Below, one piece after another: positions 15,024 through 31,318 of a DNA stretch of 64,000 nt. The stretch lies in NCBI RefSeq assembly GCF_050947335.1, contig NW_027473318.1, positions 620,001 through 684,000 of the forward strand, written 5' to 3'. A program made the position numbers and the translations under genes. This stretch comes from Megachile rotundata (lineage: Eukaryota; Arthropoda; Insecta; Hymenoptera; Megachilidae). The notes below the pieces were generated by a model that ran no database searches, had not been told where the DNA came from, and was given only the letters and a program-made list of their open reading frames with translations. Within the stretch, counting starts at the first letter, position 1, and each line of letters begins with the position of its first letter.

Positions 15024-18000
15024 ACAGTCATACAATCACAGTCATACTATCACAATCATACAATCACAATCATAGAATCACAATCGTAAATTCACAATCA
15101 TACAATCACAATCATACAATCACAATCATACAATCACAATCATACAATCACAATCATACAATCACAATCATACAATCACATTCATACAATCGCAAGCATA
15201 CAATCACAATCATACAATCTCAATCATACAATCACAATCATACAATCATAATCATACAATTACAATCATACGTCACAATCATACAATCACAATCATACAA
15301 TCACAATCATACAATCACAATCATACAATCACATTCATACAATCGCAAGCATACAATCACAATCGTACTATCACAATCATACAATCACAATCATACAATC
15401 ACAATCATACAATCACAATCATACAATCATAATCATACAATCACAATCATACAATCACAATCATACAATCACAATCATACAATCACAATCATACACTCAC
15501 AATCATACAATCACAATCATACAATCACAATCATACAATCACAATCATACAATCACAATCATACAATCACAGTCATACAATCACAGTCATACTATCACAA
15601 TCATACAATCACAATCATAGAATCACAATCGTAAATTCACAATCATACAATCACAATCATACAATCACAATCATACAATCACAATCATACAATCACAATC
15701 ATACAATCACAATCATACAATCACAATCATACAATCACAATCATACAATCATAATCATACAATTACAGTCATACATCACAATCATACAATCACAATCATA
15801 CAATCACAATCATACAATCACAATCATACAATCACAATCATACAATCACAATCATACCATCGCATTCATACAATCGCAATCATACAATCACAATCATACA
15901 ATCGCAATCATACAATTACAATCTCCCAAATACAATCTCCCAAATACAATCACCCAAATACAATCATACAATCACAATCATACAATCATAATCATACAAT
16001 CATAATCATACAATCACAATCATACAATCGCAATCATACAATCACAATCATACAATCATAATCATGCAATCACAATCATACGATCGCAATCATACAATCA
16101 CAATCATACCATCACAATCATACAATCACAATCATACAATCATAATCATACAATTACAATCATACATCACAATCATACAATCACAATCATACAATCACAA
16201 TCATACAATCACAATCATACAATCGCAATCATACAATCACAATCATACAATCGCAATCATACAATCATAATCATACAATCACAATCATACTTTCACAATC
16301 ATACTATCACAATCATACAATCACAATCATACAATCACAATCATACAATCGCAATCATACAATTACAATATCCCAAATACAATCATACAATCACAATCAT
16401 ACACTCACAATCATACAATCACAATCATACAATCACAATCATACAATCACAATCATACAATCACAATCATACAATCACAATCATACAATCACAGTCATAC
16501 AATCACAGTCATACTATCACAATCATACAATCACAATCATAGAATCACAATCGTAAATTCACAATCATACAATCACAATCATACAATCACAATCATACAA
16601 TCACAATCATACAATCACAATCATACAATCACAATCATACAATCACATTCATACAATCGCAAGCATACAATCACAATCATACAATCTCAATCATACAATC
16701 ACAATCATACAATCATAATCATACAATTACAATCATACGTCACAATCATACAATCACAATCATACAATCGCAATCATACAATTACAATATCCCAAATACA
16801 ATCTCCCAAATACAATCATACAATCACAATCATACAATCACAATCATACAATCACAATCATACAATCAAAATCATACAATCACAATCATACAATCGCATT
16901 CGTACAATCGCAATCATACAATCACAATCATACAATCGCAATCATACAATTACAATCTCCCAAATACAATCTGACAAATACAATCACCCAAATACAATCA
17001 TACAATCACAATCATACAATCATAATCATACAATCACAATCATACAATCACAATCATACAATCACAATCATACTATCACAATCATACAATCACAATCATA
17101 CAATCACAATCAGACAATCACAATCATACAATCACAATCATACAATCACAATCATACAGTCACAATCATACAATCACAAAAATACAATCATAATCGTACA
17201 ATCACAATCATACAATCGCAATCATACAATCACAATCATACAATCATAATCATGCAATCACAATCATACGATCGCAATCATACAATCGCAATCATACCAT
17301 CACAATCATACAATAACAATCATACAATTACAATCATACATCACAATCATACAATCACAATCATACAATCGCAATCATACAATCACAATCATACAATCGC
17401 AATCATACAATTACAATCTCCCAAATACAATCTCCCAAATACAATCTCCCAGATACAATCATACAATGACAATCATACAATCACAATCATACAATCATAA
17501 TCATACAATCACAATCATACAATCACAATCATACTTTCACAATCATACAATCACAATCATACAATCACAAAAATACAATCATAATCATACAATCACAATC
17601 ATACAATCGCAATCATACAATCACAATCATACAATCATAATCATGCAATCACAATCATACGATCGCAATCATACAATCACAATCATACCATCACAATCAT
17701 ACAATCACAATCATACAATCATAATCATACAATTACAATCATACATCACAATCATACAATCACAATCATACAATCGCAATCATACAATCACAATCATACA
17801 ATCGCAATCATACAATCACAATCATACAATCGCAATCATACAATTACAATCTCCCAAATACAATCTCCCGAATACAATCTCCCAAATACAATCATACAAT
17901 CACAATCATACAATCACAATCATACAATCACAATCATACTATCACAATCATACAATCACAATCATACAATCACAATCATACAATCACAATCATACAATTA

Positions 18001-18833
18001 TAATCATACAATCACAATCATTCAATCACAATCGTACAATCTCAATCGCACAACCACAATCACACAATCACACTCATACAATCACAATCATACAATCACA
18101 ATCATACAATCGCAATCATACAATTACAATATCCCAAATACAATCATACAATCACAATCATACAATCACAATCATACAATCACAATCATACAATCACAAT
18201 CATACAATCGCATTCATACAATCGCAATCATACAATCACAATCATACAATCGCAATCATACAATTACAATCTCCCAAATACAATCTGACAAATACAATCA
18301 CCCAAATACAATCATGCAATCACAATCATACAATCATAATCATACAATCACAATCATACTTTCACAATCATACTATCACAATCATACAATCACAATCATA
18401 CAATCACAATCATACAATCACAATCATACAATCGCAATCATACAATTACAATATCCCAAATACAATCATACAATCACAATCATACACTCACAATCATACA
18501 ATCACAATCATACAATCACAATCATACAATCACAATCATACAATCACAATCATACAATCACAATCATACAATCACAATCATACAATCACAGTCATACAAT
18601 CACAGTCATACTATCACAATCATACAATCACAATCATAGAATCACAATCGTAAATTCACAATCATACAATCACAATCATACAATCACAATCATACAATCA
18701 CAATCATACAATCACAATCATACAATCACATTCATACAATCGCAAGCATACAATCACAATCATACAATCTCAATCATACAATCACAATCATACAATCATA
18801 ATCATACAATTACAATCATACGTCACAATCATA
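15024..18833. repeat. Mixed satellite segment with three CGATCG boxes
   Basis: Gene-free satellite. CGATCG boxes lie at 16081, 17269 and 17660. The stretch from about 17580 resembles 19998 onward at an offset of 2,418 bp (ATG-containing variant 17643/20061). Here the alpha cassette near 17997 lacks its CATTCAAAATCATGC leader, as if several units were deleted. A CAATCAAAATC unit near 16863 is shared with about 756 and 44870. TAGAATC/CGTAAATTC pairs occur near 15074, 15618, 16540 and 18637. Confidence 0.8.
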
Positions 18834-21070
18834 CAATCACAATCATACAATCGCAATCATACAATTACAATATCCCAAATACAATCTCCCAAATACAATC
18901 ATACAATCACAATCATACAATCACAATCATACAATCACAATCATACAATCACAATCATACAATCACAATCATACCATCGCATTCATACAATCGCAATCAT
19001 ACAATCACAATCATACAATCGCAATCATACAATTACAATCTCCCAAATACAATCTCCCAAATACAATCACCCAAATACAATCATACAATCACAATCATAC
19101 AATCATAATCATACAATCACAATCATACAATCACAATCATACTTTCACAATCATACAATCACAATCATACAATCACAAAAATACAATCATAATCATGCAA
19201 TCACAATCATACGATCGCAATCATGCAATCACAATCATACCATCACAATCATACAATCACAATCATACAATCATAATCATACAATTACAATCATACATCA
19301 CAATCATACAATCACAATCATACAATCGCAATCATACAATCACAATCATACAATCATAATCATACAATTACAATCATACATCACAATCATACAATCACAA
19401 TCATACAATCGCAATCATACAATCACAATCATACAATCACAATCATACAATCACAATCATACAATCACAATCATACAATCACAATCATACAATCACAATC
19501 ATACAATCACAATCATACAATCACAATCATACAATCACAATCATACAATCGCAATCATACAATCACAATCATACTATCACAATCATACTATCACAATCAT
19601 ACAATCACAATCATACAATCACAATCATACAATCACAATCGTTCAATCACAATCGCACAATCACAATCATACAATCACAATCATACAATCACAATCATAC
19701 ACTCACAATCATACTATCACAATCATACAATCACAATCATACAATCACAATCATACAATCATAATCATACAACCACAATCATACAATCGCAATCATACAT
19801 TCAAAATCATGCAATCACAATCATACAATCACAATCATGCTATCACAATCATACAATCAGAATCATACAATCACAATCATTCAATAACAATCGTACAATC
19901 ACAATCGTTCAATCACAATCGCACAACCACAATCAGACAATCACACTCATACAATCACAATCATACAATCACAATCATACAATCACAATCATACAATCGC
20001 AATCATACAATCACAATCATACAATCGCAATCATACAATCACAATCATACAATCATAATCATGCAATCACAATCATACGATCGCAATCATACAATCACAA
20101 TCATACCATCACAATCATACAATCACAATCATACAATCATAATCATACAATTACAATCATACATCACAATCATACAATCACAATCATACAATCGCAATCA
20201 TACAATCACAATCATACAATCGCAATCATACAATCACAATCATACAATCGCAATCATACAATTACAATCTCCCAAATACAATCTCCCGAATACAATCTCT
20301 CAAATACAATCATACAATCACAATCATACAATCACAATCATACAATCACAATCATACTATCACAATCATACAATCACAATCATACAATCACAATCATACA
20401 ATCACAATCATACAATCACAATCATACAATCACAATCATACATTCAAAATCATGCAATCACAATCATACAATCACAATCATGCAATCACAATCATACAAT
20501 TATAATCATACAATCACAATCATTCAATCACAATCGTACAATCTCAATCGCACAACCACAATCACACAATCACACTCATACAATCACAATCATACAATCA
20601 CAATCATACAATCGCAATCATACAATTACAATATCCCAAATACAATCATACAATCACAATCATACAATCACAATCATACAATCACAATCATACAATCACA
20701 ATCATACAATCGCATTCATACAATCGCAATCATACAATCACAATCATACAATCGCAATCATACAATTACAATCTCCCAAATACAATCTGACAAATACAAT
20801 CACCCAAATACAATCATGCAATCACAATCATACAATCATAATCATACAATCACAATCATACTTTCACAATCATACTATCACAATCATACAATCACAATCA
20901 TACAATCACAATCATACAATCGCAATCATACAATTACAATATCCCAAATACAATCATACAATCACAATCATACACTCACAATCATACAATCACAATCATA
21001 CAATCACAATCATACAATCACAATCATACAATCACAATCATACAATCACAATCATACATTCAAAATCATG
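18834..21070. repeat. Tandem duplication, 2,237-bp period, copy 1
   Basis: Pairs with 21071-23295 at a constant offset of 2,237 bp. Markers in register: ATGCAATC at 19195/21432, CGATCG at 19212/21449 and 20078/22315, beta cassette at 19809/22046, alpha cassette at 20480/22717. The period is 160 units minus 3 bp, consistent with three 13-bp units per copy. One visible difference is CGCAATCATGCAATC near 19217, which is CGCAATCATACAATC in copy 2. Another is CTCTCAAAT near 20296, which is CTCCCAAAT in copy 2. Confidence 0.88.
20480..20640. repeat. Alpha marker cassette (CATGCAATC ... ATTATAATC type)
   Basis: The alpha cassette shares its leader (CATTCAAAATCATGC) with beta, but continues CATGCAATC, CAATTATAATC, CATTCAATC, CGTACAATCTC, CGCACAACC, CACACAATC, CACTCATAC, then ATATCCCAAAT. 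The second ATG lies near 542, 1979, 5402, 10334, 20480, 22717, 36746, 39513, 44655, 46192, 47643, 51081, 51863, 54281, 59116, 59884 and 63487. Between 42 and 60.8 kb it is the only cassette type. Alpha and beta look like sister variants of one ancestral cassette (inference). Confidence 0.85.
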
Positions 21071-23295
21071 CAATCACAATCATACAATCGCAATCATACA
21101 ATTACAATATCCCAAATACAATCTCCCAAATACAATCATACAATCACAATCATACAATCACAATCATACAATCACAATCATACAATCACAATCATACAAT
21201 CACAATCATACCATCGCATTCATACAATCGCAATCATACAATCACAATCATACAATCGCAATCATACAATTACAATCTGCCAAATACAATCTCCCAAATA
21301 CAATCACCCAAATACAATCATACAATCACAATCATACAATCATAATCATACAATCACAATCATACAATCACAATCATACTTTCACAATCATACAATCACA
21401 ATCATACAATCACAAAAATACAATCATAATCATGCAATCACAATCATACGATCGCAATCATACAATCACAATCATACCATCACAATCATACAATCACAAT
21501 CATACAATCATAATCATACAATTACAATCATACATCACAATCATACAATCACAATCATACAATCGCAATCATACAATCACAATCATACAATCATAATCAT
21601 ACAATTACAATCATACATCACAATCATACAATCACAATCATACAATCGCAATCATACAATCACAATCATACAATCACAATCATACAATCACAATCATACA
21701 ATCACAATCATACAATCACAATCATACAATCACAATCATACAATCACAATCATACAATCACAATCATACAATCACAATCATACAATCGCAATCATACAAT
21801 CACAATCATACTATCACAATCATACTATCACAATCATACAATCACAATCATACAATCACAATCATACAATCACAATCGTTCAATCACAATCGCACAATCA
21901 CAATCATACAATCACAATCATACAATCACAATCATACACTCACAATCATACTATCACAATCATACAATCACAATCATACAATCACAATCATACAATCATA
22001 ATCATACAACCACAATCATACAATCGCAATCATACATTCAAAATCATGCAATCACAATCATACAATCACAATCATGCTATCACAATCATACAATCAGAAT
22101 CATACAATCACAATCATTCAATAACAATCGTACAATCACAATCGTTCAATCACAATCGCACAACCACAATCAGACAATCACACTCATACAATCACAATCA
22201 TACAATCACAATCATACAATCACAATCATACAATCGCAATCATACAATCACAATCATACAATCGCAATCATACAATCACAATCATACAATCATAATCATG
22301 CAATCACAATCATACGATCGCAATCATACAATCACAATCATACCATCACAATCATACAATCACAATCATACAATCATAATCATACAATTACAATCATACA
22401 TCACAATCATACAATCACAATCATACAATCGCAATCATACAATCACAATCATACAATCGCAATCATACAATCACAATCATACAATCGCAATCATACAATT
22501 ACAATCTCCCAAATACAATCTCCCGAATACAATCTCCCAAATACAATCATACAATCACAATCATACAATCACAATCATACAATCACAATCATACTATCAC
22601 AATCATACAATCACAATCATACAATCACAATCATACAATCACAATCATACAATCACAATCATACAATCACAATCATACATTCAAAATCATGCAATCACAA
22701 TCATACAATCACAATCATGCAATCACAATCATACAATTATAATCATACAATCACAATCATTCAATCACAATCGTACAATCTCAATCGCACAACCACAATC
22801 ACACAATCACACTCATACAATCACAATCATACAATCACAATCATACAATCGCAATCATACAATTACAATATCCCAAATACAATCATACAATCACAATCAT
22901 ACAATCACAATCATACAATCACAATCATACAATCACAATCATACAATCGCATTCATACAATCGCAATCATACAATCACAATCATACAATCGCAATCATAC
23001 AATTACAATCTCCCAAATACAATCTGACAAATACAATCACCCAAATACAATCATGCAATCACAATCATACAATCATAATCATACAATCACAATCATACTT
23101 TCACAATCATACTATCACAATCATACAATCACAATCATACAATCACAATCATACAATCGCAATCATACAATTACAATATCCCAAATACAATCATACAATC
23201 ACAATCATACACTCACAATCATACAATCACAATCATACAATCACAATCATACAATCACAATCATACAATCACAATCATACAATCACAATCATACA
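21071..23295. repeat. Tandem duplication, 2,237-bp period, copy 2
   Basis: Directly follows copy 1. The junction is a hybrid around 21059-21071, where a CATTCAAAATCATGC leader runs into CAATCGC/CAATTAC/ATATCCC units. Beyond 23295 a partial third copy continues: ATGCAATC recurs at 23892 and the beta cassette at 24394. That third copy lacks 112 bp (8 units), namely the CGTTCAATC...CACTCAC stretch seen at about 19640-19750 and 21877-21987. Confidence 0.87.
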
Positions 23296-26200
23296 ATCAC
23301 AGTCATACAATCACAGTCATACTATCACAATCATACAATCACAATCATAGAATCACAATCGTAAATTCACAATCATACAATCACAATCATACAATCACAA
23401 TCATACAATCACAATCATACAATCACAATCATACAATCACATTCATACAATCGCAAGCATACAATCACAATCATACAATCTCAATCATACAATCACAATC
23501 ATACAATCATAATCATACAATTACAATCATACGTCACAATCATACAATCACAATCATACAATCGCAATCATACAATTACAATATCCCAAATACAATCTCC
23601 CAAATACAATCATACAATCACAATCATACAATCACAATCATACAATCACAATCATACAATCACAATCATACCATCGCATTCATACAATCGCAATCATACA
23701 ATCACAATCATACAATCGCAATCATACAATTACAATCTCCCAAATACAATCTCCCAAATACAATCACCCAAATACAATCATACAATCACAATCATACAAT
23801 CATAATCATACAATCACAATCATACAATCACAATCATACTTTCACAATCATACAATCACAATCATACAATCACAAAAATACAATCATAATCATGCAATCA
23901 CAATCATACGATCGCAATCATACAATCACAATCATACCATCACAATCATACAATCACAATCATACAATCATAATCATACAATTACAATCATACATCACAA
24001 TCATACAATCACAATCATACAATCGCAATCATACAATCACAATCATACAATCATAATCATACAATTACAATCATACATCACAATCATACAATCACAATCA
24101 TACAATCGCAATCATACAATCACAATCATACAATCACAATCATACAATCACAATCATACAATCACAATCATACAATCACAATCATACAATCACAATCATA
24201 CAATCACAATCATACAATCACAATCATACAATCACAATCATACAATCACAATCATACAATCGCAATCATACAATCACAATCATACTATCACAATCATACT
24301 ATCACAATCATACAATCACAATCATACAATCACAATCATACAATCACAATCATACAACCACAATCATACAATCGCAATCATACATTCAAAATCATGCAAT
24401 CACAATCATACAATCACAATCATGCTATCACAATCATACAATCAGAATCATACAATCACAATCATTCAATAACAATCGTACAATCACAATCGTTCAATCA
24501 CAATCGCACAACCACAATCAGACAATCACACTCATACAATCACAATCATACAATCACAATCATACAATCACAATCATAGCATCACAATCATACTTTCACA
24601 ATCATACAATCACAATCATACAATCACAGTCATACAATCACAGTCATACAATCACAATCATACAATCACAATCGTACTATCACAATCATACAATCACAAT
24701 CATACAATCACAATCATACAATCACAATCATACAATCATAATCATACAATCACAATCATACAATCACAATCATACAATCACAATCATACAATCACAGTCA
24801 TACAATCGCAATCATACAATCACAATCATACTTTCACAATCATACTATCACAATCATACAATCACAATCATACAATCACAATCATACAATCGCAATCATA
24901 CAATTACAATCTCCCAAATACAATCTGACAAATACAATCACCCAAATACAATCATGCAATCACAATCATACAATCATAATCATACAATCACAATCATACT
25001 TTCACAATCATACTATCACAATCATACAATCACAATCATACAATCACAATCATACAATCGCAATCATACAATTACAATATCCCAAATACAATCATACAAT
25101 CACAATCATACACTCACAATCATACAATCACAATCATACAATGACAATCATACAATCACAATCATACAATCACAATCATACAATCACAGTCATACAATCA
25201 CAGTCATACTATCACAATCATACAATCACAATCATAGAATCACAATCGTAAATTCACAATCATACAATCACAATCATACAATCACAATCATACAATCACA
25301 ATCATACAATCACAATCATACAATCACAATCATACAATCACATTCATACAATCGCAAGCATACAATCACAATCATACAATCTCAATCATACAATCACAAT
25401 CATACAATCATAATCATACAATTACAATCATACGTCACAATCATAGAATCACAATCATACAATCGCAATCATACAATTACAATATCCCAAATACAATCTC
25501 CCCAATACAATCATACAATCACAATCACACAATCACAATCAGACAATCTCAATGATACAATCACAATCATACAATCACAATCATACCATCACAATCATAC
25601 AATCACAATCATACAATCATAATCATAAAATTACAATCATACATCACAATCATACAATCACAATCATACAATCGCAATCATACAATCACAATCATACAAT
25701 CACAATCATACAATCACAATCATACAATCACAATCATACAACCACAATCATACCATCACAATCATACAATCAGAATCATACAATCATAATCATACAATTA
25801 CAATCATACATCACAATCATACAATCACAATCATACAATCGCAATCATACAATCACAATCATACAATCGCAATCATACAATCACAATCATACAATCGCAA
25901 TCATACAATTACAATCTCCCAAATACAATCTCCCAAATACAATCTCCCAACTACAATCTCCCAAATACAATCATACAATCACAATCATACAATCACAATC
26001 ATACAATCATAATCATACAATTACAATCATACCTCACAATCATACAATCACAATCATACAATCGCAATCATACAATCACAATCATACAATCGCAATCATA
26101 CAATTACAATCTCCCAAATACAATCTCCCAAATACAATCTCCCAAATACAATCATACAATCACAATCATACAATCACAATCATACAATCACAATCATACA

Positions 26201-28274
26201 ATCACAATCATACAATCACAATCATACAATCACAATCATACTATCACAATCATACAATCACAATCATACAATCACAATCATACAATCACAATCATACAAT
26301 CACAATCATACAACCACAATCATACAATCACAAACATACAATCACAATCATACAATCACAATCATACAATCACAATCATACAATCACAATCATACAATCA
26401 CAATCATACAATCGCAATCATACAATCGCAATCATACAATCACAATCATACTATCACAATCATACTATCACAATCATACAATCACAATCATACAATCACA
26501 ATCATACAATCACAATCATACAATCACAATCATACAATCACAATCATACAATCACAATCATACTATCACAATCATACAATCACAATCATACAATCACAAT
26601 CATACAATCACAATCATACAATCACAATCATACAACCACAATCATACAATCACAAACATACAATCACAATCATACAATCACAATCATACAATCACAATCA
26701 TACAATCACAATCATACAATCGCAATCATACAATCGCAATCATACAATCGCAATCATACAATCACAATCATACTATCACAATCATACTATCACAATCATA
26801 CAATCACAATCATACAATCACAATCATACAATCACAATCATACAACCACAATCATACAATCGCAATCATACATTCAAAACCATGCAATCACAATCATACA
26901 ATCACAATCATGCTATCACAATCATACAATCAGAATCATACAATCACAATCATTCAATAACAATCGTACAATCACAATCGTTCAATCACAATCGCACAAC
27001 CACAATCAGACAATCACACTCATACAATCACAATCATACAATCACAATCATACAATCACAATCATAGCATCACAATCATACTTTCACAATCATACAATCA
27101 CAATCATACAATCACAATCATACAATCACAGTCATACAATCACAATCATACAATCACAATCGTACTATCACAATCATACAATCACAATCATACAATCACA
27201 ATCATACAATCACAATCATACAATCATAATCATACAATCACAATCATACAATCACAATCATACAATCACAGTCATACAATCGCAAGCATACAATCACAAT
27301 CATACAATCTCAATCATACAATCACAATCATACAATCATAATCATACAATTACAGTCATACATCACAATCATACAATCACAATCATACAATCACAATCAT
27401 ACAATCGCAAGCATACAATCACAATCATACAATCTCAATCATACAATCACAATCATACAATCACAATCATACAATCATAATCATACAATTACAATCATAC
27501 ATCACAATCATACAATCACAATCATACAATCACAATCATACTTTCACAATCATACTATCACAATCATACAATCACAATCATACAATCACAATCATACAAT
27601 CGCAATCATACAATTACAATATCCCAAATACAATCATACAATCACAATAATACACTCACAATCATACAATCACAATCATACAATCACAATCATACAATCA
27701 CAATCATACAATCATAATCATACAATCACAATCATACAATCACAATCATACAATCACAATCATACAATCACAATCATACACTCACAATCATACAATCACA
27801 ATCATACAATCACAATCATACAATCACAATCATACAATCACAATCATACAATCACAATCATACAATCCCAGTCATACAATCACAGTCATACTATCACAAT
27901 CATACAATCACAATCATAGAATCACAATCGTAAATTCACAATCATACAATCACAATCATACAATCACAATCATACAATCACAATCATACAATCACACTCA
28001 TACAATCCCAATCATACAATCACAATCATACAATCACAATCATAGCATCACAATCATACTTTCACAATCATACAATCACAATCATACAATCACAATCATA
28101 CAATCACAGTCATACAATCACAATCATACAATCACAATCGTACTATCACAATCATACAATCACAATCATACAATCACAGTCATACAATCGCAAGCATACA
28201 ATCACAATCATACAATCTCAATCATACAATCACAATCATACAATCATAATCATACAATTACAGTCATACATCAC
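23296..28274. repeat. Segment with a truncated third HOR copy and beta cassettes
   Basis: Gene-free satellite. It contains the shortened third copy of the 2,237-bp HOR (to about 24600), a CGATCG box at 23909, a four-tract C-rich block at 25918-25962, and the 322-bp local duplication. From about 26860 onward it matches 37700-39290 at an offset of 10,842 bp and 40390-41971 at 13,526 bp. Markers for this are the beta cassette at 26882 and CACAATAATACACTC at 27643/38485/41169. No CGATCG occurs between 23909 and 28576. Confidence 0.82.
26200..26843. repeat. Local tandem duplication, period 322 bp
   Basis: Two adjacent copies repeat at exactly 322 bp (23 units). CTATC occurs at 26241/26563, CACAAACATAC at 26331/26653 and CTATC at 26451/26773, with CAACCAC units also in register. 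Outer limits are approximate because the flanks are plain units. The CACAAACATAC unit is otherwise seen only near 61975, which ties this region to the 61.3-62.4 kb segment. Confidence 0.82.
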
Positions 28275-29224
28275 AATCATACAATCACAATCATACAATC
28301 ACAATCATACAATCACAATCATACAATCACAATCATACAATCACAATCATACCATCGCATTCATACAATCGCAATCATACAATCACAATCATACAATCGC
28401 AATCATACAATTACAATCTCCCAAATACAATCTCCCAAATACAATCACCCAAATACAATCATACAATCACAATCATACAATCATAATCATACAATCATAA
28501 TCATACAATCACAATCATACAATCGCAATCATACAATCACAATCATACAATCATAATCATGCAATCACAATCATACGATCGCAATCATACAATCACAATC
28601 ATACCATCACAATCATACAATCACAATCATACAATCATAATCATACAATTACAATCATACATCACAATCATACAATCACAATCATACAATCGCAATCATA
28701 CAATCACAATCATACAATCGCAATCATACAATCACAATCATACAATCGCAATCATACAATTACAATATCCCAAATACAATCTCCCAAATACAATCATACA
28801 ATCACAATCATACAATCACAATCATACAATCACAATCATACAATCACAATCATACAATCACAATCATACAATCACAATCATACCATCGCATTCATACAAT
28901 CGCAATCATACAATCACAATCATACAATCACAATCATACAACCACAATCATACAATCGCAATCATACATTCAAAACCATGCAATCACAATCATACAATCA
29001 CAATCATGCTATCACAATCATACAATCAGAATCATACAATCACAATCATTCAATAACAATCGTACAATCACAATCGTTCAATCACAATCGCACAACCACA
29101 ATCAGACAATCACACTCATACAATCACAATCATACAATCACAATCATACAATCACAATCATAGCATCACAATCATACTTTCACAATCATACAATCACAAT
29201 CATACAATCACAATCATACAATCA
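28275..29224. repeat. Three-copy HOR family, copy 1
   Basis: Matches about 29686-30607 at offset 1,411 bp, changing to 1,383 bp after a two-unit loss. CCATCGC occurs at 28352/29763, CGATCG at 28576/29987 and the beta cassette at 28978/30361. The leader carries the private form CAAAACCATGC (others read CAAAATCATGC), found only at 26882, 28978 and 30361. The left part also matches the end of the 39301-41984 copy at offset 13,526. Confidence 0.83.
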
Positions 29225-29685
29225 CAGTCATACAATCACAATCATACAATCACAATCGTACTATCACAATCATACAATCACAATCATACAATCACAATCA
29301 TACAATCACAATCATACAATCATAATCATACAATCACAATCATACAATCACAATCATACAATCACAACCATACAATCACAGTCATACAATCGCAAGCATA
29401 CAATCACAATCATACAATCTCAATCATACAATCACAATCATACAATCATAATCATACAATGACAGTCATACATCACAATCATACAATCACAATCATACAA
29501 TCACAATCATACAATCGCAAGCATACAATCACAATCATACAATCTCAATCATACAATCACAATCATACAATCACAATCATACAATCATAATCATACAATT
29601 ACAATCATACATCACAATCATACAATCACAATCATACAATCACAATCATACTTTCACAATCATACTATCACAATCATACAATCAC

Positions 29686-30607
29686 AATCATACAATCACA
29701 ATCATACAATCACAATCATACAATCACAATCATACAATCACAATCATACAATCACAATCATACCATCGCATTCATACAATCGCAATCATACAATCACAAT
29801 CATACAATCGCAATCATACAATTACAATCTCCCAAATACAATCTCCCAAATACAATCACCCAAATACAATCATACAATCACAATCATACAATCATAATCA
29901 TACAATCATAATCATACAATCACAATCATACAATCGCAATCATACAATCACAATCATACAATCATAATCATGCAATCACAATCATACGATCGCAATCATA
30001 CAATCACAATCATACCATCACAATCATACAATCACAATCATACAATCATAATCATACAATTACAATCATACATCACAATCATACAATCACAATCATACAA
30101 TCGCAATCATACAATCACAATCATACAATCGCAATCATACAATCACAATCATACAATCGCAATCATACAATTACAATATCCCAAATACAATCTCCCAAAT
30201 ACAATCATACAATCACAATCATACAATCACAATCATACAATCACAATCATACAATCACAATCATACCATCGCATTCATACAATCGCAATCATACAATCAC
30301 AATCATACAATCACAATCATACAACCACAATCATACAATCGCAATCATACATTCAAAACCATGCAATCACAATCATACAATCACAATCATGCTATCACAA
30401 TCATACAATCAGAATCATACAATCACAATCATTCAATAACAATCGTACAATCACAATCGTTCAATCACAATCGCACAACCACAATCAGACAATCACACTC
30501 ATACAATCACAATCATACAATCACAATCATACAATCACAATCATAGCATCACAATCATACTTTCACAATCATACAATCACAATCATACAATCACAATCAT
30601 ACAATCG
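29686..30607. repeat. Three-copy HOR family, copy 2
   Basis: Pairs with copy 1 and, over its first half, with copy 3 at about 30692-31318 (offset 1,006 bp; CGATCG 29987/30993, CCATCGC 30266/31272). It holds the beta cassette at 30361 with the private CAAAACC leader. After about 30607 it changes from the CAGTC pattern of copy 1 to CAATCGC units, so the copies have different right ends. Confidence 0.82.
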
Positions 30608-30691
30608 CAATCATACAATCACAATCATACAATCACAATCATACAATCACAATCATACAATCATAATCATACAATTACAGTCATACATCAC

Positions 30692-31318
30692 AATCATACA
30701 ATCACAATCATACAATCACAATCATACAATCACAATCATACAATCACAATCATACAATCACAATCATACCATCGCATTCATACAATCGCAATCATACAAT
30801 CACAATCATACAATCGCAATCATACAATTACAATCTCCCAAATACAATCTCCCAAATACAATCACCCAAATACAATCATACAATCACAATCATACAATCA
30901 TAATCATACAATCATAATCATACAATCACAATCATACAATCGCAATCATACAATCACAATCATACAATCATAATCATGCAATCACAATCATACGATCGCA
31001 ATCATACAATCACAATCATACCATCGCAATCATACAATCACAATCATACAATCATAATCATACAATTACAATCATACATCACAATCATACAATCACAATC
31101 ATACAATCGCAATCATACAATCACAATCATACAATCGCAATCATACAATCACAATCATACAATCGCAATCATACAATTACAATATCCCAAATACAATCTC
31201 CCAAATACAATCATACAATCACAATCATACAATCACAATCATACAATCACAATCATACAATCACAATCATACCATCGCATTCATACAATCGCAATCATAC
31301 AATCACAATCATACAATC
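30692..31318. repeat. Three-copy HOR family, copy 3 (partial)
   Basis: Follows copy 2 at an offset of 1,006 bp, with CGATCG at 30993 and ATATCCC/CTCCC units near 31187. A substitution gives CCATCGCAATC near 31021 where the earlier copies read CCATCACAATC; the same form occurs near 42130. It lacks a beta cassette and instead continues into a C-rich CTCCC/CTCCC/CACCC block near 31335-31380. Confidence 0.8.

Noticed and set aside
20480..23350. 956-codon forward open frame (and about 70 shorter ones)
   Set aside because: It consists only of the cyclic repeat peptide, all frames give the same product, starts arise from sporadic CATGC variants, and stops come from CATAATC/TAGAATC/CGTAAATTC variants. 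No codon-level conservation, signal peptide, intron or domain is visible.
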